Shown here: piece by piece, positions 53,710-64,000 of the stretch
Numbering within the stretch: position 1 is the first letter of the stretch
Layout of the letters: each line of letters begins with the position of its first letter
DNA from: Luteolibacter flavescens
GTDB lineage: Bacteria > Verrucomicrobiota > Verrucomicrobiia > Verrucomicrobiales > Akkermansiaceae
Assembly (NCBI RefSeq): GCF_025950085.1
Contig: NZ_JAPDDS010000003.1
Span: 186,001 to 250,000 of the forward strand
Length of the DNA stretch: 64,000 nt
Direction: 5' to 3'
The notes under the pieces: model-generated
Told to the model about the DNA's origin: nothing
Database searches by the model: none
The model's input: the letters and a program-made list of their open reading frames with translations, nothing else
Position numbers and translations under genes: made by a program

Positions 53710-54625
53710 CCGCCGACAAATCCGCGAGGCGGTAGTCCAGTTCCTCTACTGCGCCGACCTCGAAGGCGGAGCCGACCCCGCGTCGCTCCGCGAAGCCTTC
53801 TGGCAGTTCGTCACCGAGTCGGACCGCCGTGCCATCCTGCAGGCGACCTGGAAGACGCTGCATCACCTGAGCCTCGGCCGCGAGGCCCGCTTGATCGAGT
53901 TCCAGCAGCGCTTCGACCTGGCCATGGCCACGCTGAAGGCCCGGCCACAGCTCGAGCGCACCACCATGGCGCTCCAGCAGGTGTCGGATCTGGAGCACAA
54001 GTGGACGGCAGGAATGATCCAACTCTCGCGTATCCCACGGGACAGCGAGGGCGACTCCTTCAGCCAGCGCTTCGAGCCCGCACTTGCGACCTTCTTCCGC
54101 ACGGATCGCGACCTGATTTTCGCCCGCAAGCGCTTCCTCGACGCGATCGAGGACGTGCCCGCGCTGCGCTCCCAGCTCGACCCCGTCGCCGGTAGCATCC
54201 GCCGCCTCGCCCGCATCTCCGAGCGCGTCAGCATGGTGGAGGAGCCGGAGAAATTCCCCGATCAGGTGGATCTCGCGAAGCTCCGCGAGTCGAAGGAATC
54301 CCTCGCCTCCCTGCTCCGCGAAACGAACGAACTGGCCGACGCGGTGATCCGTGAAAAGGACGCCATCGACGAGCGTCTCGCCGCCGTGGTGGAGAATTTC
54401 GCCCCGGAGCGCATTGACCCCGTGGACCGCGCCATCCTGCGCTTGGCCACCTGGGAGATCCTCCACGCCAAGAATGTCCCCGCCCCTGTCGCCATCGACG
54501 AGGCCATCGAGCTCGCGAAACGCTTCGGCACCACCGACTCCGGCCGCTTCGTGAATGGCGTGCTGGACAAGATTGCGAAGACGGCGGCCCCGCAGGTGAC
54601 CGAGGATCCGACAGCGATTCCTTAA
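53702..54625 (+). CDS. nusB: Transcription antitermination factor NusB, extended
   Basis: NusB binds boxA RNA with NusE in rRNA antitermination. Both ends match: the N-terminal RRQIREAVVQFLYCADLEG and the C-terminal VVENFAPERIDPVDRAILRLATWEILHAKNVPAPVAIDEAIELAKRFGTTDSGRFVNGVLDKIAK. Between them lies an extra segment of about 150 helical residues (about 60-215), so the protein has 307 residues rather than the usual 130-170. Start ATG 53702 overlaps the ribH end. Confidence 0.92.
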   Translation: MPSRRQIREAVVQFLYCADLEGGADPASLREAFWQFVTESDRRAILQATWKTLHHLSLGREARLIEFQQRFDLAMATLKARPQLERTTMALQQVSDLEHKWTAGMIQLSRIPRDSEGDSFSQRFEPALATFFRTDRDLIFARKRFLDAIEDVPALRSQLDPVAGSIRRLARISERVSMVEEPEKFPDQVDLAKLRESKESLASLLRETNELADAVIREKDAIDERLAAVVENFAPERIDPVDRAILRLATWEILHAKNVPAPVAIDEAIELAKRFGTTDSGRFVNGVLDKIAKTAAPQVTEDPTAIP

Positions 54626-54680
54626 CAAGCGGAATTTTCCCATCCCTTCCCGGCGCTCTATCTGCTAGACCGTCGGAAAG

Positions 54681-56072
54681 ATGGCACGCTACCCCACCCG
54701 CTTTCAGCTTCGCACGCTCTGGAACGCCGCCACCGGCGTGTCTATCCTGGTGCTAGGCGCACTCGTCGTCGGGCTGGTCTGGCTGGTCGGACAGGTCTTC
54801 GGATTCCTCCAGCCGGTGCTGGTGCCGCTGGCCGTGGCAGCCATCGTGGCCTATCTGCTGGAGCCGGTGGTCCGCATTTTCCAGCAGCGCGGTTTTTCCC
54901 GGCGCTGGTCGGTCGTCTCGGTGTTCGCGGGTTTCACGCTGATGTTCGCCGGACTGGTCGCGATCATGATCCCGCTGGTGGGCGGCCAGATCCACAAGTT
55001 CCAGGAGCAGCGCCAAGCCATCGCCGCCACCCAGCAGCCCGTCCAGACGCAGGCTGATCAGGCAGCTCTGGATGAGAACCCCGCCCAAAAAAAGGGATCC
55101 TTCGACGAGTTCATCGTAAACATGCTGATCCACAACCGGAACAAGCATGAGTGGTCGAAGCCCTTCATCGATCCGTTGCTCGGCCCGCCGGGAGATCCCG
55201 ACTCGGATGCACCGAAGGCAACGCTGACCGCAGCCCTCGACGAAGCCTCAGCCAGCGGCAACAAGCAACTCGAACCGCCGATCGTCCTAAAGGAGACCGA
55301 ACTCTGGTCACAGGGTAAGGGCTACATCGACGAAATCCTCGGCTGGGTGAAGGGCGGCGCGGGCAAGGTGCTCGGCTTCCTCGGCCTCGCCCTCGGCTTC
55401 CTGATGGTGCCTATCTACCTCTACTACATTCTCAACGAGAGCGCGGCCATCAAGGAGCACTGGCACGACTACGTGCCGCTGAAGGCCTCGCGCTTCAAGA
55501 CGGAGCTGATCGAGACGCTCACCGAGATCAACCGCTACCTCATCTCCTTCTTCCGCGGCCAGGTCTTCGTAGCCTTCATCGATGGCATGCTGGTGGGCCT
55601 CGCGCTCACCGCCTTCCGCCTGCCGCTCGGCCTGCTGGTCGGCATCATCATGGCCGTGCTCGGCATCATCCCTTACATCGGGAACATCATCACGCTGATC
55701 CCCGCGTGCGTGCTGGCCTACTTCCACTTCAGCGTTCCGGACAACCAGCACATCCTCGGCTCGAACCCATGGGCCTACGTCGGCGGCGTGGTGGCCATCT
55801 TCGTCATCGTCCAGCAGATCAACTCGCTCGTCACCGCACCGAAGATCGTGGGCGACTCCGTGGGGCTACACCCGATGACTGTCATTTTCTCGATGCTCTT
55901 CTGGTCGCTGATCCTCGGCGGCTTCGTCGGCGCGCTCCTTGCCGTGCCCCTCACCGCCGCGGTGAAGGTGCTCTTCCGCCGCTACATCTGGGAGCGGAAG
56001 CTGAAGGAGGACTCCGAGGACAAGCCCCGGGACTACGACGAGTGGGAGCCCTCCGAAGCAGAGGGCGTCTGA
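54681..56072 (+). CDS. AI-2E family transporter (TqsA/PerM type)
   Basis: The 463-residue membrane protein has the AI-2E layout: helix pair at about 18-75, a long loop (about 100-220, charged and Gln-rich), then helices GKVLGFLGLALGFLMVPIYLYYIL, GQVFVAFIDGMLVGLALTAF, GIIPYIGNIITLIPACVLAYF and GDSVGLHPMTVIFSMLFWSLILGGFVGALLAVPLTA with an acidic C-tail. Members export signals or act as Na+/H+ antiporters; the substrate is unknown. Confidence 0.9.
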   Translation: MARYPTRFQLRTLWNAATGVSILVLGALVVGLVWLVGQVFGFLQPVLVPLAVAAIVAYLLEPVVRIFQQRGFSRRWSVVSVFAGFTLMFAGLVAIMIPLVGGQIHKFQEQRQAIAATQQPVQTQADQAALDENPAQKKGSFDEFIVNMLIHNRNKHEWSKPFIDPLLGPPGDPDSDAPKATLTAALDEASASGNKQLEPPIVLKETELWSQGKGYIDEILGWVKGGAGKVLGFLGLALGFLMVPIYLYYILNESAAIKEHWHDYVPLKASRFKTELIETLTEINRYLISFFRGQVFVAFIDGMLVGLALTAFRLPLGLLVGIIMAVLGIIPYIGNIITLIPACVLAYFHFSVPDNQHILGSNPWAYVGGVVAIFVIVQQINSLVTAPKIVGDSVGLHPMTVIFSMLFWSLILGGFVGALLAVPLTAAVKVLFRRYIWERKLKEDSEDKPRDYDEWEPSEAEGV

Positions 56073-56108
56073 CCAACGTGCTTGCCGAAGGGGGCGCTTC
56101 ATGGCGGC

Positions 56109-58578
<2,470 letters not shown>

Positions 58579-58605
58579 GACGCCGCTTCCCTCTATAATA
58601 GAGCA

Positions 58606-58643
58606 AAAGGCCGGTCCTCCACAGGACCGGCCTTTATCTTTTA
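58606..58643 (+). terminator. Rho-independent terminator after leuB
   Basis: A perfect 13-bp stem (58606-58618 with 58623-58635), a 4-base loop, then ATCTTTTA. It lies 27 bases after the leuB stop. Confidence 0.88.
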
Positions 58644-58709
58644 ACCTCGGCGCATGTATTGAAGAATGCGGGTGAAGAAAGCCCCCAGCATCCGCGTCTA
58701 CGCTCCTGC

Positions 58710-59216
58710 ATGCGTGCTCCCACCACCTCCCCTTCCCTACCACGCACCTGGTTCCTCCATTCGAGGACGTTCTGGCTGGGGCTGCTGGTGACCTCCTTTT
58801 TCATCTGGCTGACGGTGGACTCCCACGTGAATACCTCCGTCATCCGCACCATCCACCGCGGCTCGTGGCGGGACTGGTCGGCGACTTCCACCATACCCGC
58901 CGGGACGCCCGCCGAGTCGGGTTCCCTGATGCTGGAACTCGCAGGTGGCGCGATCGGCATCAGATGGCTCGACGAGCTGATGCGGGATGCGAGCTACTCG
59001 GGAAATGACGAACGCGGCAAAGCGGACCCCAAATTCCGCAAGATCTGGCTGCCGAAGATCGTCAACGACCGCGACTCTGTCATGAGAATCCGCGGAGCCT
59101 ATCTTCCGACCTGGGTGCTTCTGGCAGCTTGGCTGGGTCTCTGGGCATGGCAGCTCCTGAAATCCGGGAAACGCCTCCGCATCCACCCGGCATCCGGACT
59201 CACACCGGCATCCTGA
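58710..59216 (+). CDS. Small membrane protein of unknown function
   Basis: The 168-residue protein has one hydrophobic helix near residues 18-37 (FWLGLLVTSFFIWLTV) and another near 131-150 (TWVLLAAWLGLWAW), with a soluble central part (about 45-125) between them on the outer side. No family was recognised. It stands between the leuB terminator and fabH, 49 bases upstream of fabH, and may be cotranscribed with it. Confidence 0.65.
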   Translation: MRAPTTSPSLPRTWFLHSRTFWLGLLVTSFFIWLTVDSHVNTSVIRTIHRGSWRDWSATSTIPAGTPAESGSLMLELAGGAIGIRWLDELMRDASYSGNDERGKADPKFRKIWLPKIVNDRDSVMRIRGAYLPTWVLLAAWLGLWAWQLLKSGKRLRIHPASGLTPAS

Positions 59217-59265
59217 TCCTTCGCACTTGCAACGCCCGCGGCCGGTTTCCAAAGTCCGCCCGTTC

Positions 59266-60270
59266 ATGAGCGACGCCTTCACCTCGCAGCATCAGGTCTG
59301 CATTGCCGGCACCGGCAGCTATCTGCCCGAGAAAGTCCTCACCAATGCCGACCTGGAAAAGCTGGTCGAGACTTCGGACGAGTGGATTTTCACGCGCACC
59401 GGCATCCGCGAGCGCCGCATCGCTGCGGAGGGTGAATTCACCTCGCACATGGCCGCGAAGGCGGGCGCCAAGGCACTCGAGCAGGCAGGAATTGCCGCCG
59501 AGGATGTCGAACTCATCATTGTGGCCACTATCACGCCAGACACGCTCACCCCGGCGACCGCCTGCTACGTGCAGCAGCAGCTCGGCTGCCCCGGCGCAGT
59601 GGCCTTTGACATCTCCGCCGCCTGCTCCGGATTCCTCTACGCGATGAAGATCGCGAAGCGCCTCATTTCCGACGGCGCCTTTGCGAATGCCCTCATCATC
59701 GGCGCGGAAAAGCTCTCCTCCTTCATCAACTGGGACGACCGCACCACCTGCGTGCTCTTCGGCGATGGTGCCGGTGCCGCGGTCCTGCGCCGTGCCGCGC
59801 CTGAGGAAGGCTCCATCATCGCCACCGAGATGGGCACCGATGGCAAGCTCACCCACCTGCTGAATATCCCCGGCGGCGGCTCCGCCTGCCCGATCACCAT
59901 CGACAATGCGGGTATGAACCTCGCCAGCCTCTCGATGATGGGCAAGGAGGTCTTCAAGCACGCGGTGAACCGCATGAAGGAGTCCGCGGAAAAGGTCATC
60001 GAGCGCGCCGGACTCAAGCCCGAGGACATCAAGCTCGTGGTGCCTCACCAGGCAAACCTGCGCATCATCGACGCCATCGCCGACCGCCTCTCGGTGCCGC
60101 ACGAGCGCGTCTTCGTGAATCTCCAAAAGTACGGCAACACCTCCGCCGCAGCCGTCGCCATCGCCCTCGATGAGGCGAATCGCGGGGGCCACATCAAGCG
60201 CGGCGACAATATCGTGCTCGTGGTTTTCGGGGCCGGCCTCACGTGGGCCGCCGCCGCGGTTAGATGGTGA
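59266..60270 (+). CDS. fabH: 3-oxoacyl-ACP synthase III
   Basis: FabH starts fatty acid synthesis by condensing acetyl-CoA with malonyl-ACP. The 334-residue protein has the catalytic triad in context: Cys120 in ISAACSGFLYA, His261 in VVPHQANLRI and Asn291 in KYGNTSAAA. Also present are SDEWIFTRTGIRERRI and the C-terminal VVFGAGLTWAAA. Length is typical. ATG 59266 lies just before the first conserved strand. Confidence 0.96.
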   Translation: MSDAFTSQHQVCIAGTGSYLPEKVLTNADLEKLVETSDEWIFTRTGIRERRIAAEGEFTSHMAAKAGAKALEQAGIAAEDVELIIVATITPDTLTPATACYVQQQLGCPGAVAFDISAACSGFLYAMKIAKRLISDGAFANALIIGAEKLSSFINWDDRTTCVLFGDGAGAAVLRRAAPEEGSIIATEMGTDGKLTHLLNIPGGGSACPITIDNAGMNLASLSMMGKEVFKHAVNRMKESAEKVIERAGLKPEDIKLVVPHQANLRIIDAIADRLSVPHERVFVNLQKYGNTSAAAVAIALDEANRGGHIKRGDNIVLVVFGAGLTWAAAAVRW

Positions 60271-60282
60271 TCTCGGGCCTTC

Positions 60283-60310
60283 ACAGGGTTTAGCGGGAGC
60301 CCCTGTTTTT
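60283..60310 (+). terminator. Candidate weak terminator after fabH
   Basis: ACAGGG (60283-60288) pairs with CCCTGT (60301-60306) across a 12-base loop, then TTTT follows. The stem is short. It lies 13 bases after the fabH stop. Confidence 0.5.
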
Positions 60311-60422
60311 ACCAAGATTTCCTGAGCTTTACGGCGCGCGGGATGCTTCCTAGCGTCGCCCGATATCCACGCATGGCCCGCCGTTTTCCGGCCTTGCGTC
60401 TCCAAGCTCAGCATCATCTCCC

Positions 60423-62267
60423 ATGTCCTACCGCACCAACGCCCTCGATACCGACCGGATGCCGCCCGGCATCCCCTTCATCATCGGCAACGAGGCCGCC
60501 GAGCGGTTCTCCTTCTATGGCATGCGGACCATTCTGGTGGTCTTCATGACGAAGTATCTCTGGCTGATGGACCAGCAGGCGGGCTCCGCGATGTCCGATG
60601 CCCAGGCGCGGGAGCACTACCATGACTTCGTCGCGTACGCCTACCTCACACCCTTCATCGGTGCGCTCTTCAGCGACGTGCTGTTCGGAAAGTACCGCAC
60701 GATCCTCTGGCTCTCCATCTTCTACTGCCTCGGCCACCTTGCCCTCGCCCTCATGGGCACCACCGGCAGTTCGCAGAGCTGGCTCTTCGCCGGCCTCATC
60801 CTGATCTGCATCGGCTCCGGCGGCATCAAGCCCTGCGTCTCCGCCCACGTCGGCGACCAATTCGGACCGAGGAATTCACATCTGCTCACCCGGGTCTTCA
60901 ATTGGTTCTATTTCTCGATCAATTTCGGTTCGTTCTTCTCCACCCTACTCACGCCATGGCTGCTGGAGCACTACGGCCCGCACTGGGCCTTCGGCATCCC
61001 CGGCGGACTGATGGCGCTCGCCACACTGGTCTTCTGGATGGGACGGCACCGTTTCGTCCACGTGCCACCCGCAGGCCTGTCCTTCTTCAAGGAACTCGGC
61101 TCGAAGGAAGGCCTCTTCGCCCTGGCCAAGCTCATCCCCCTCTTCCTCTTCATCGCGGTCTTCTGGGGTCTCTATGACCAGACCGGCTCCTCGTGGGTGC
61201 AGCAGGCCGCACAGATGGACCTGAATTTCATGGGCATCACCTGGCTGGAGTCGCAGATCCAGGCGGCGAACCCGATCCTGATCCTGACCTTCGTCCCGCT
61301 CTTCAGCCTCGTGCTGTATCCGCTGATCAACCGCGTCTTCAAGCTCACCCCGCTTCGCAAGATCGGCTTCGGCCTCTTCCTCACCGTGGGCTGCTTCGCG
61401 CTGTCCACGCTCATCCAGTCGTGGATCGACAAGGGCAACAGTCCCTCGATCGGCTGGCAGCTCACCGCCTTCGTCATCCTCACCGCCGCGGAAGTGATGG
61501 TGTCCATCGTCGGCCTGGAATTCTCCTACACGCAGGCGCCAAAAAGCATGAAGTCGCTCGTCATGGCCTTCTACCTCGCGGCTGTCTTCATCGGCAACAA
61601 GATGACCGCCCAGGTCAACGAGTTCATCCAGATCCCGAGCGCCGCCGAGGAGCAACTGGCTGCCGCAACCGCACAATTGCCTGGCGACTGGAAAAAGGAC
61701 GTCCGCAACGTGGTGCTGCCCGGCCTCTCCCTCGAAGACCCGGCTGACGACATGGTCGCCCACCTGAAGAACGGAGCCATCGACAAGCTCGATATCCCCG
61801 GTCAGGCAGCCTTCACCGCCGCTGCTGCAATCATCGAAGCTGAAGCGCGCAAGGCCGATGACAAGCTGCCCGACCCGAAAACGCTCGGTGCCGATCTCGG
61901 CAAGGACTTCTTCGGCAATCCCATCCGCTACGAGATCATCGACTCCTCCCACTTCCGCCTCATCAGCGACGGCGCGGACCGCATCCACGGCACGAAGTGG
62001 GACATGGGCCTGACTGTCTCTGTCGAAAAACCCGCTGCACCCGATAGCAAGCAAAGCTGGCTGGAGAAGCGCAAGACGGAGCTGGGCATCACCACCGTCA
62101 ATACCTCCACCGAGACCGTTTACTCCGCCTCCGCCTTCTGCGGTGGCCAAACCAAGCTCGAGGGAGCCGCCTACTTCCGCTTCTTCACGTGGCTGATGCT
62201 CGGTGCCGCCGTGCTTTACGTGCCCTTCGCGATGGCGTATCGCCCGCGGACCTACCTGCACGATTGA
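60423..62267 (+). CDS. POT family peptide/proton symporter with large periplasmic insertion
   Basis: This 614-residue MFS protein has the POT motif [20 protein letters not shown] (about 22-41), then helices with [23 protein letters not shown] and [14 protein letters not shown]. About 190 residues (about 400-585) interrupt the last helices; its second half reads [32 protein letters not shown], much like the C-terminal part of type II pseudopilin GspG. It would import di- and tripeptides with protons. The final helix (about 587-605) returns to the membrane before the tail. It precedes tatD with 11 bases between the stop and the chosen start. Confidence 0.9.
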   Translation: MSYRTNALDTDRMPPGIPFIIGNEAAERFSFYGMRTILVVFMTKYLWLMDQQAGSAMSDAQAREHYHDFVAYAYLTPFIGALFSDVLFGKYRTILWLSIFYCLGHLALALMGTTGSSQSWLFAGLILICIGSGGIKPCVSAHVGDQFGPRNSHLLTRVFNWFYFSINFGSFFSTLLTPWLLEHYGPHWAFGIPGGLMALATLVFWMGRHRFVHVPPAGLSFFKELGSKEGLFALAKLIPLFLFIAVFWGLYDQTGSSWVQQAAQMDLNFMGITWLESQIQAANPILILTFVPLFSLVLYPLINRVFKLTPLRKIGFGLFLTVGCFALSTLIQSWIDKGNSPSIGWQLTAFVILTAAEVMVSIVGLEFSYTQAPKSMKSLVMAFYLAAVFIGNKMTAQVNEFIQIPSAAEEQLAAATAQLPGDWKKDVRNVVLPGLSLEDPADDMVAHLKNGAIDKLDIPGQAAFTAAAAIIEAEARKADDKLPDPKTLGADLGKDFFGNPIRYEIIDSSHFRLISDGADRIHGTKWDMGLTVSVEKPAAPDSKQSWLEKRKTELGITTVNTSTETVYSASAFCGGQTKLEGAAYFRFFTWLMLGAAVLYVPFAMAYRPRTYLHD

Positions 62268-62278
62268 TCAACCTGCCA

Positions 62279-63085
62279 GTGCTCACCGATTCCCACTGCC
62301 ACCTCGCCAGCCATCGCTTCGATCCCGCGGAGGTACCTGACCTTGTCGCGCGCGCCAGGGAGAATGGCGTCGCGCGCCTCGTCACCCTGGCCACCGATCT
62401 CGATGACCTGGAGGCGAACCTCGCCATCGCGGGCGAGCATCCGGAAGTCTCCGCCTGCATCGGCATCCATCCGTGCAGCGTTCACGAGGCACCGGATGAC
62501 GTGATCGATCACCTGCGGAAGCACGTGGCCGATCCGCGGGTCTGCGGCATCGGCGAGACCGGCCTCGACTACTATCATCCCGCACCCGACGGATGGACGG
62601 AGCAGGCCTTCCGCGATCGCCAGCGGTACTTGCTCGATGCCCACTTCGAGCTGGCTGCGAAAGCCGGGCTAAATGTGGTGATCCACACGCGCGACACACA
62701 GGGCGATGCTTCTTTCCAAGACGCGCTCGCCATCTATCGGTGTCACGCCGCAAAGGTGCGCGCCGTCTTCCACTGCTTCATCGGGCCCGAAGCGAGCGCC
62801 CTCGAGGTGATCGCGCTCGGCGGACTCGTGTCCTTCGGCGGCGTGGCGACCTTCAAGAATGCCACCGACGTGCTCGCCACTGCGGTCGCACTGCCAGCCG
62901 GCAGCTTCATGCTGGAGACCGACTCGCCCTACCTCGCGCCGATGCCACATCGCGGCAAGCGCAACGAGCCATCATACGTCCGGCATGTCGCGGAACATCT
63001 CGCGCTTCATCGCGGGGTTTCACTTGAGAAGCTCTCCGAAGAAAGCGAAGTTGCAGTATCGCGATTCTTCCGCTTTGGTGCGTGA
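62279..63085 (+). CDS. TatD family metal-dependent deoxyribonuclease
   Basis: The 268-residue protein starts at GTG with LTDSHCHLASHRF, the usual TatD N-terminus; a TTG at 62264 overlapping the POT stop (TTGA) is an alternative. Metal ligands are visible in the HxH of DSHCHL, GIGETGLDYYHP, VIHTRD, FHCFIG and the Asp in LETDSPYLAP. TatD enzymes trim DNA or RNA ends. It is probably cotranscribed with the POT gene. Confidence 0.93.
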   Translation: MLTDSHCHLASHRFDPAEVPDLVARARENGVARLVTLATDLDDLEANLAIAGEHPEVSACIGIHPCSVHEAPDDVIDHLRKHVADPRVCGIGETGLDYYHPAPDGWTEQAFRDRQRYLLDAHFELAAKAGLNVVIHTRDTQGDASFQDALAIYRCHAAKVRAVFHCFIGPEASALEVIALGGLVSFGGVATFKNATDVLATAVALPAGSFMLETDSPYLAPMPHRGKRNEPSYVRHVAEHLALHRGVSLEKLSEESEVAVSRFFRFGA

Positions 63086-63190
63086 TCGTGATTTGAACAA
63101 AGCGCGGGACCGGCTGCGTTTGATCTCCAACGCGACTGTGCTTTCCAAGAAGCACGCGTCTTGTTAATTCACCCCTGTCGCACTGAATCC

Positions 63191-63823
63191 ATGAGCTCCG
63201 TTCGCTATCTCGCCCTGGCCACTGCCGCCCTCTCCCTTTCCTCCTGCTCGCTCTTCAACAAGGGCGGCAATGAAAACTACGACACCGTCGATGGTGGTGA
63301 TCAATACGACACCTCGAATCCCTACGGCGTACCCGGTGATGCATCGGCCGAGTCCGTACCCTATCAGCCGGTGAATCCTCCCGCGGATCACAATCCAACC
63401 TACGGTCAGGCCGCGTATGAAGATCACTCGGCCGCTCCCGCCCCTTCGCACAGCGAGCCGTCCCATTCGCACACGCCGTCGCATTCCTCAGCAGGCACCA
63501 GCCACACCGTGGTGCGTGGTGATACGCTCGGTGGCATCGCCCGCCGTTACGGAGTGTCCACCTCGGCCATCAAGCAGGCCAATGGCATGACCTCCGACAC
63601 CGTGGTGCTCGGCAAGACCCTCTCCATCCCCGGCTCCTCCGGCCCGGTCCGCTCCGCAGCCACCGCACCGGCAGCAGCAGGCCGCAAGACCCACGTCGTG
63701 GTCCGCGGTGACTCGCTCAGCAAGATCGCCGCGAAGTACGGCACCACCGCCTCTGCCATCAAGCAGGCGAACGGCATGAAGTCCGACACCGTGGTACTCG
63801 GCTCGAAGCTCCGCATCCCTTGA
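63191..63823 (+). CDS. LysM lipoprotein
   Basis: The 210-residue protein has a lipobox at LSLSSC (Cys19) for outer-membrane or periplasmic anchoring. A low-complexity Ser/His/Pro linker follows (about 60-105), then two LysM domains (about 108-150 and 165-210: SHTVVRGDTLGGIARRYGVSTSAIKQANGM and THVVVRGDSLSKIAAKYGTTASAIKQANGM), which bind peptidoglycan. ATG 63191 gives the clean lipoprotein signal. It lies 4 bases before the next gene. Confidence 0.92.
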   Translation: MSSVRYLALATAALSLSSCSLFNKGGNENYDTVDGGDQYDTSNPYGVPGDASAESVPYQPVNPPADHNPTYGQAAYEDHSAAPAPSHSEPSHSHTPSHSSAGTSHTVVRGDTLGGIARRYGVSTSAIKQANGMTSDTVVLGKTLSIPGSSGPVRSAATAPAAAGRKTHVVVRGDSLSKIAAKYGTTASAIKQANGMKSDTVVLGSKLRIP

Positions 63824-63827
63824 CCCC

Positions 63828-64000
63828 ATGTCTTCCTTCCGCCGCTCCACATCCACGGTCGCCGCGCTGCTCATGCTGGCGGCAACCTGCTTCGCCCAGG
63901 AGCCGAAGCCCGCGACGGAGGAAGACCCCTACGCATCCCTGCCACCGCAGCGGGCCGCGCTGGAGCGCATGATCTCCGAGCGCGGCACGCCCGAGGCATT
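63828..64000 (+). CDS. Partial secreted protein cut by the window end
   Basis: The open frame starts at ATG 63828 with a signal peptide (CFA-QEP at about residue 22) and runs off the window after 57 codons (through ISERGTPEA). The seen part is acidic and low in complexity, so the family is unknown. It lies 4 bases after the LysM lipoprotein gene and would be cotranscribed with it, perhaps acting on the cell wall. Confidence 0.65.
   Translation, partial: MSSFRRSTSTVAALLMLAATCFAQEPKPATEEDPYASLPPQRAALERMISERGTPEA

Overview
The window is GC-rich, densely packed chromosomal DNA whose gene content points to a Verrucomicrobiota bacterium, most like the Luteolibacter/Haloferula/Verrucomicrobium group. 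The signs are: a PVC-type ThuA / membrane dehydrogenase / CxxCH cytochrome protein; large secreted proteins with autotransporter-associated beta-strand repeats; several secreted proteins whose C-terminus carries a DxDxDG...E calcium-type motif; a PEP-CTERM tail; and BlaI/M56 and PadR-linked membrane sensors. Shine-Dalgarno sequences are mostly weak, and many starts were chosen from signal peptides, stop/start overlaps (ATGA, GTGA, TAATG) or family N-termini. No rRNA, tRNA, IS element, phage gene or CRISPR array was seen.

Region 1 (0.4-9 kb) is a complete kdp high-affinity potassium uptake operon: a 27-aa leader-type membrane peptide, kdpF, kdpA, kdpB, kdpC, a small degenerate kdpC paralogue, then the sensor kinase kdpD and response regulator kdpE.

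Region 2 (9.7-25.7 kb) is an iron/heme and metal acquisition island. It holds a siderophore-type TonB receptor coupled to an esterase-like protein that lacks its catalytic serine; a small Cys protein behind two Fur-like boxes; and a minus-strand cluster of an autotransporter-repeat protein, a 359-aa secreted protein and a hemoglobin/heme-type TonB receptor. Divergent from the cluster is a 246-aa secreted protein, followed by a two-repeat HemS/ChuS-like protein with a methyltransferase, and a His-rich outer-membrane barrel protein. Three of the secreted proteins share one unnamed domain. This is the best candidate here for an undescribed system: a heme (or other metal complex) scavenging locus with its own secreted binding proteins.

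Region 3 (25.8-37.3 kb) carries membrane sensing and secreted enzymes: a PadR regulator with a HAAS/VIT/vWA/PEP-CTERM membrane protein, a GH43 arabinanase, a BlaI repressor with two clear operators and an M56 peptidase fused to a secretin-like domain, a cation/proton antiporter and an FG-GAP propeller protein.

Region 4 (37.4-50.7 kb) has lysS, an operon of two different SF1 helicases (possible defence or repair pair), the giant PVC cytochrome protein, an AraC/cupin pair and a Phd/VapC-type toxin-antitoxin module.

Region 5 (50.8-64 kb) is mostly housekeeping: tatC, yicC, ribH, nusB, an AI-2E-type exporter, a secreted cyclophilin, leuB, fabH, a POT peptide transporter, tatD and a LysM lipoprotein. 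Several of these carry lineage-specific insertions (TatC, NusB and the POT transporter). The last gene runs off the end of the window.
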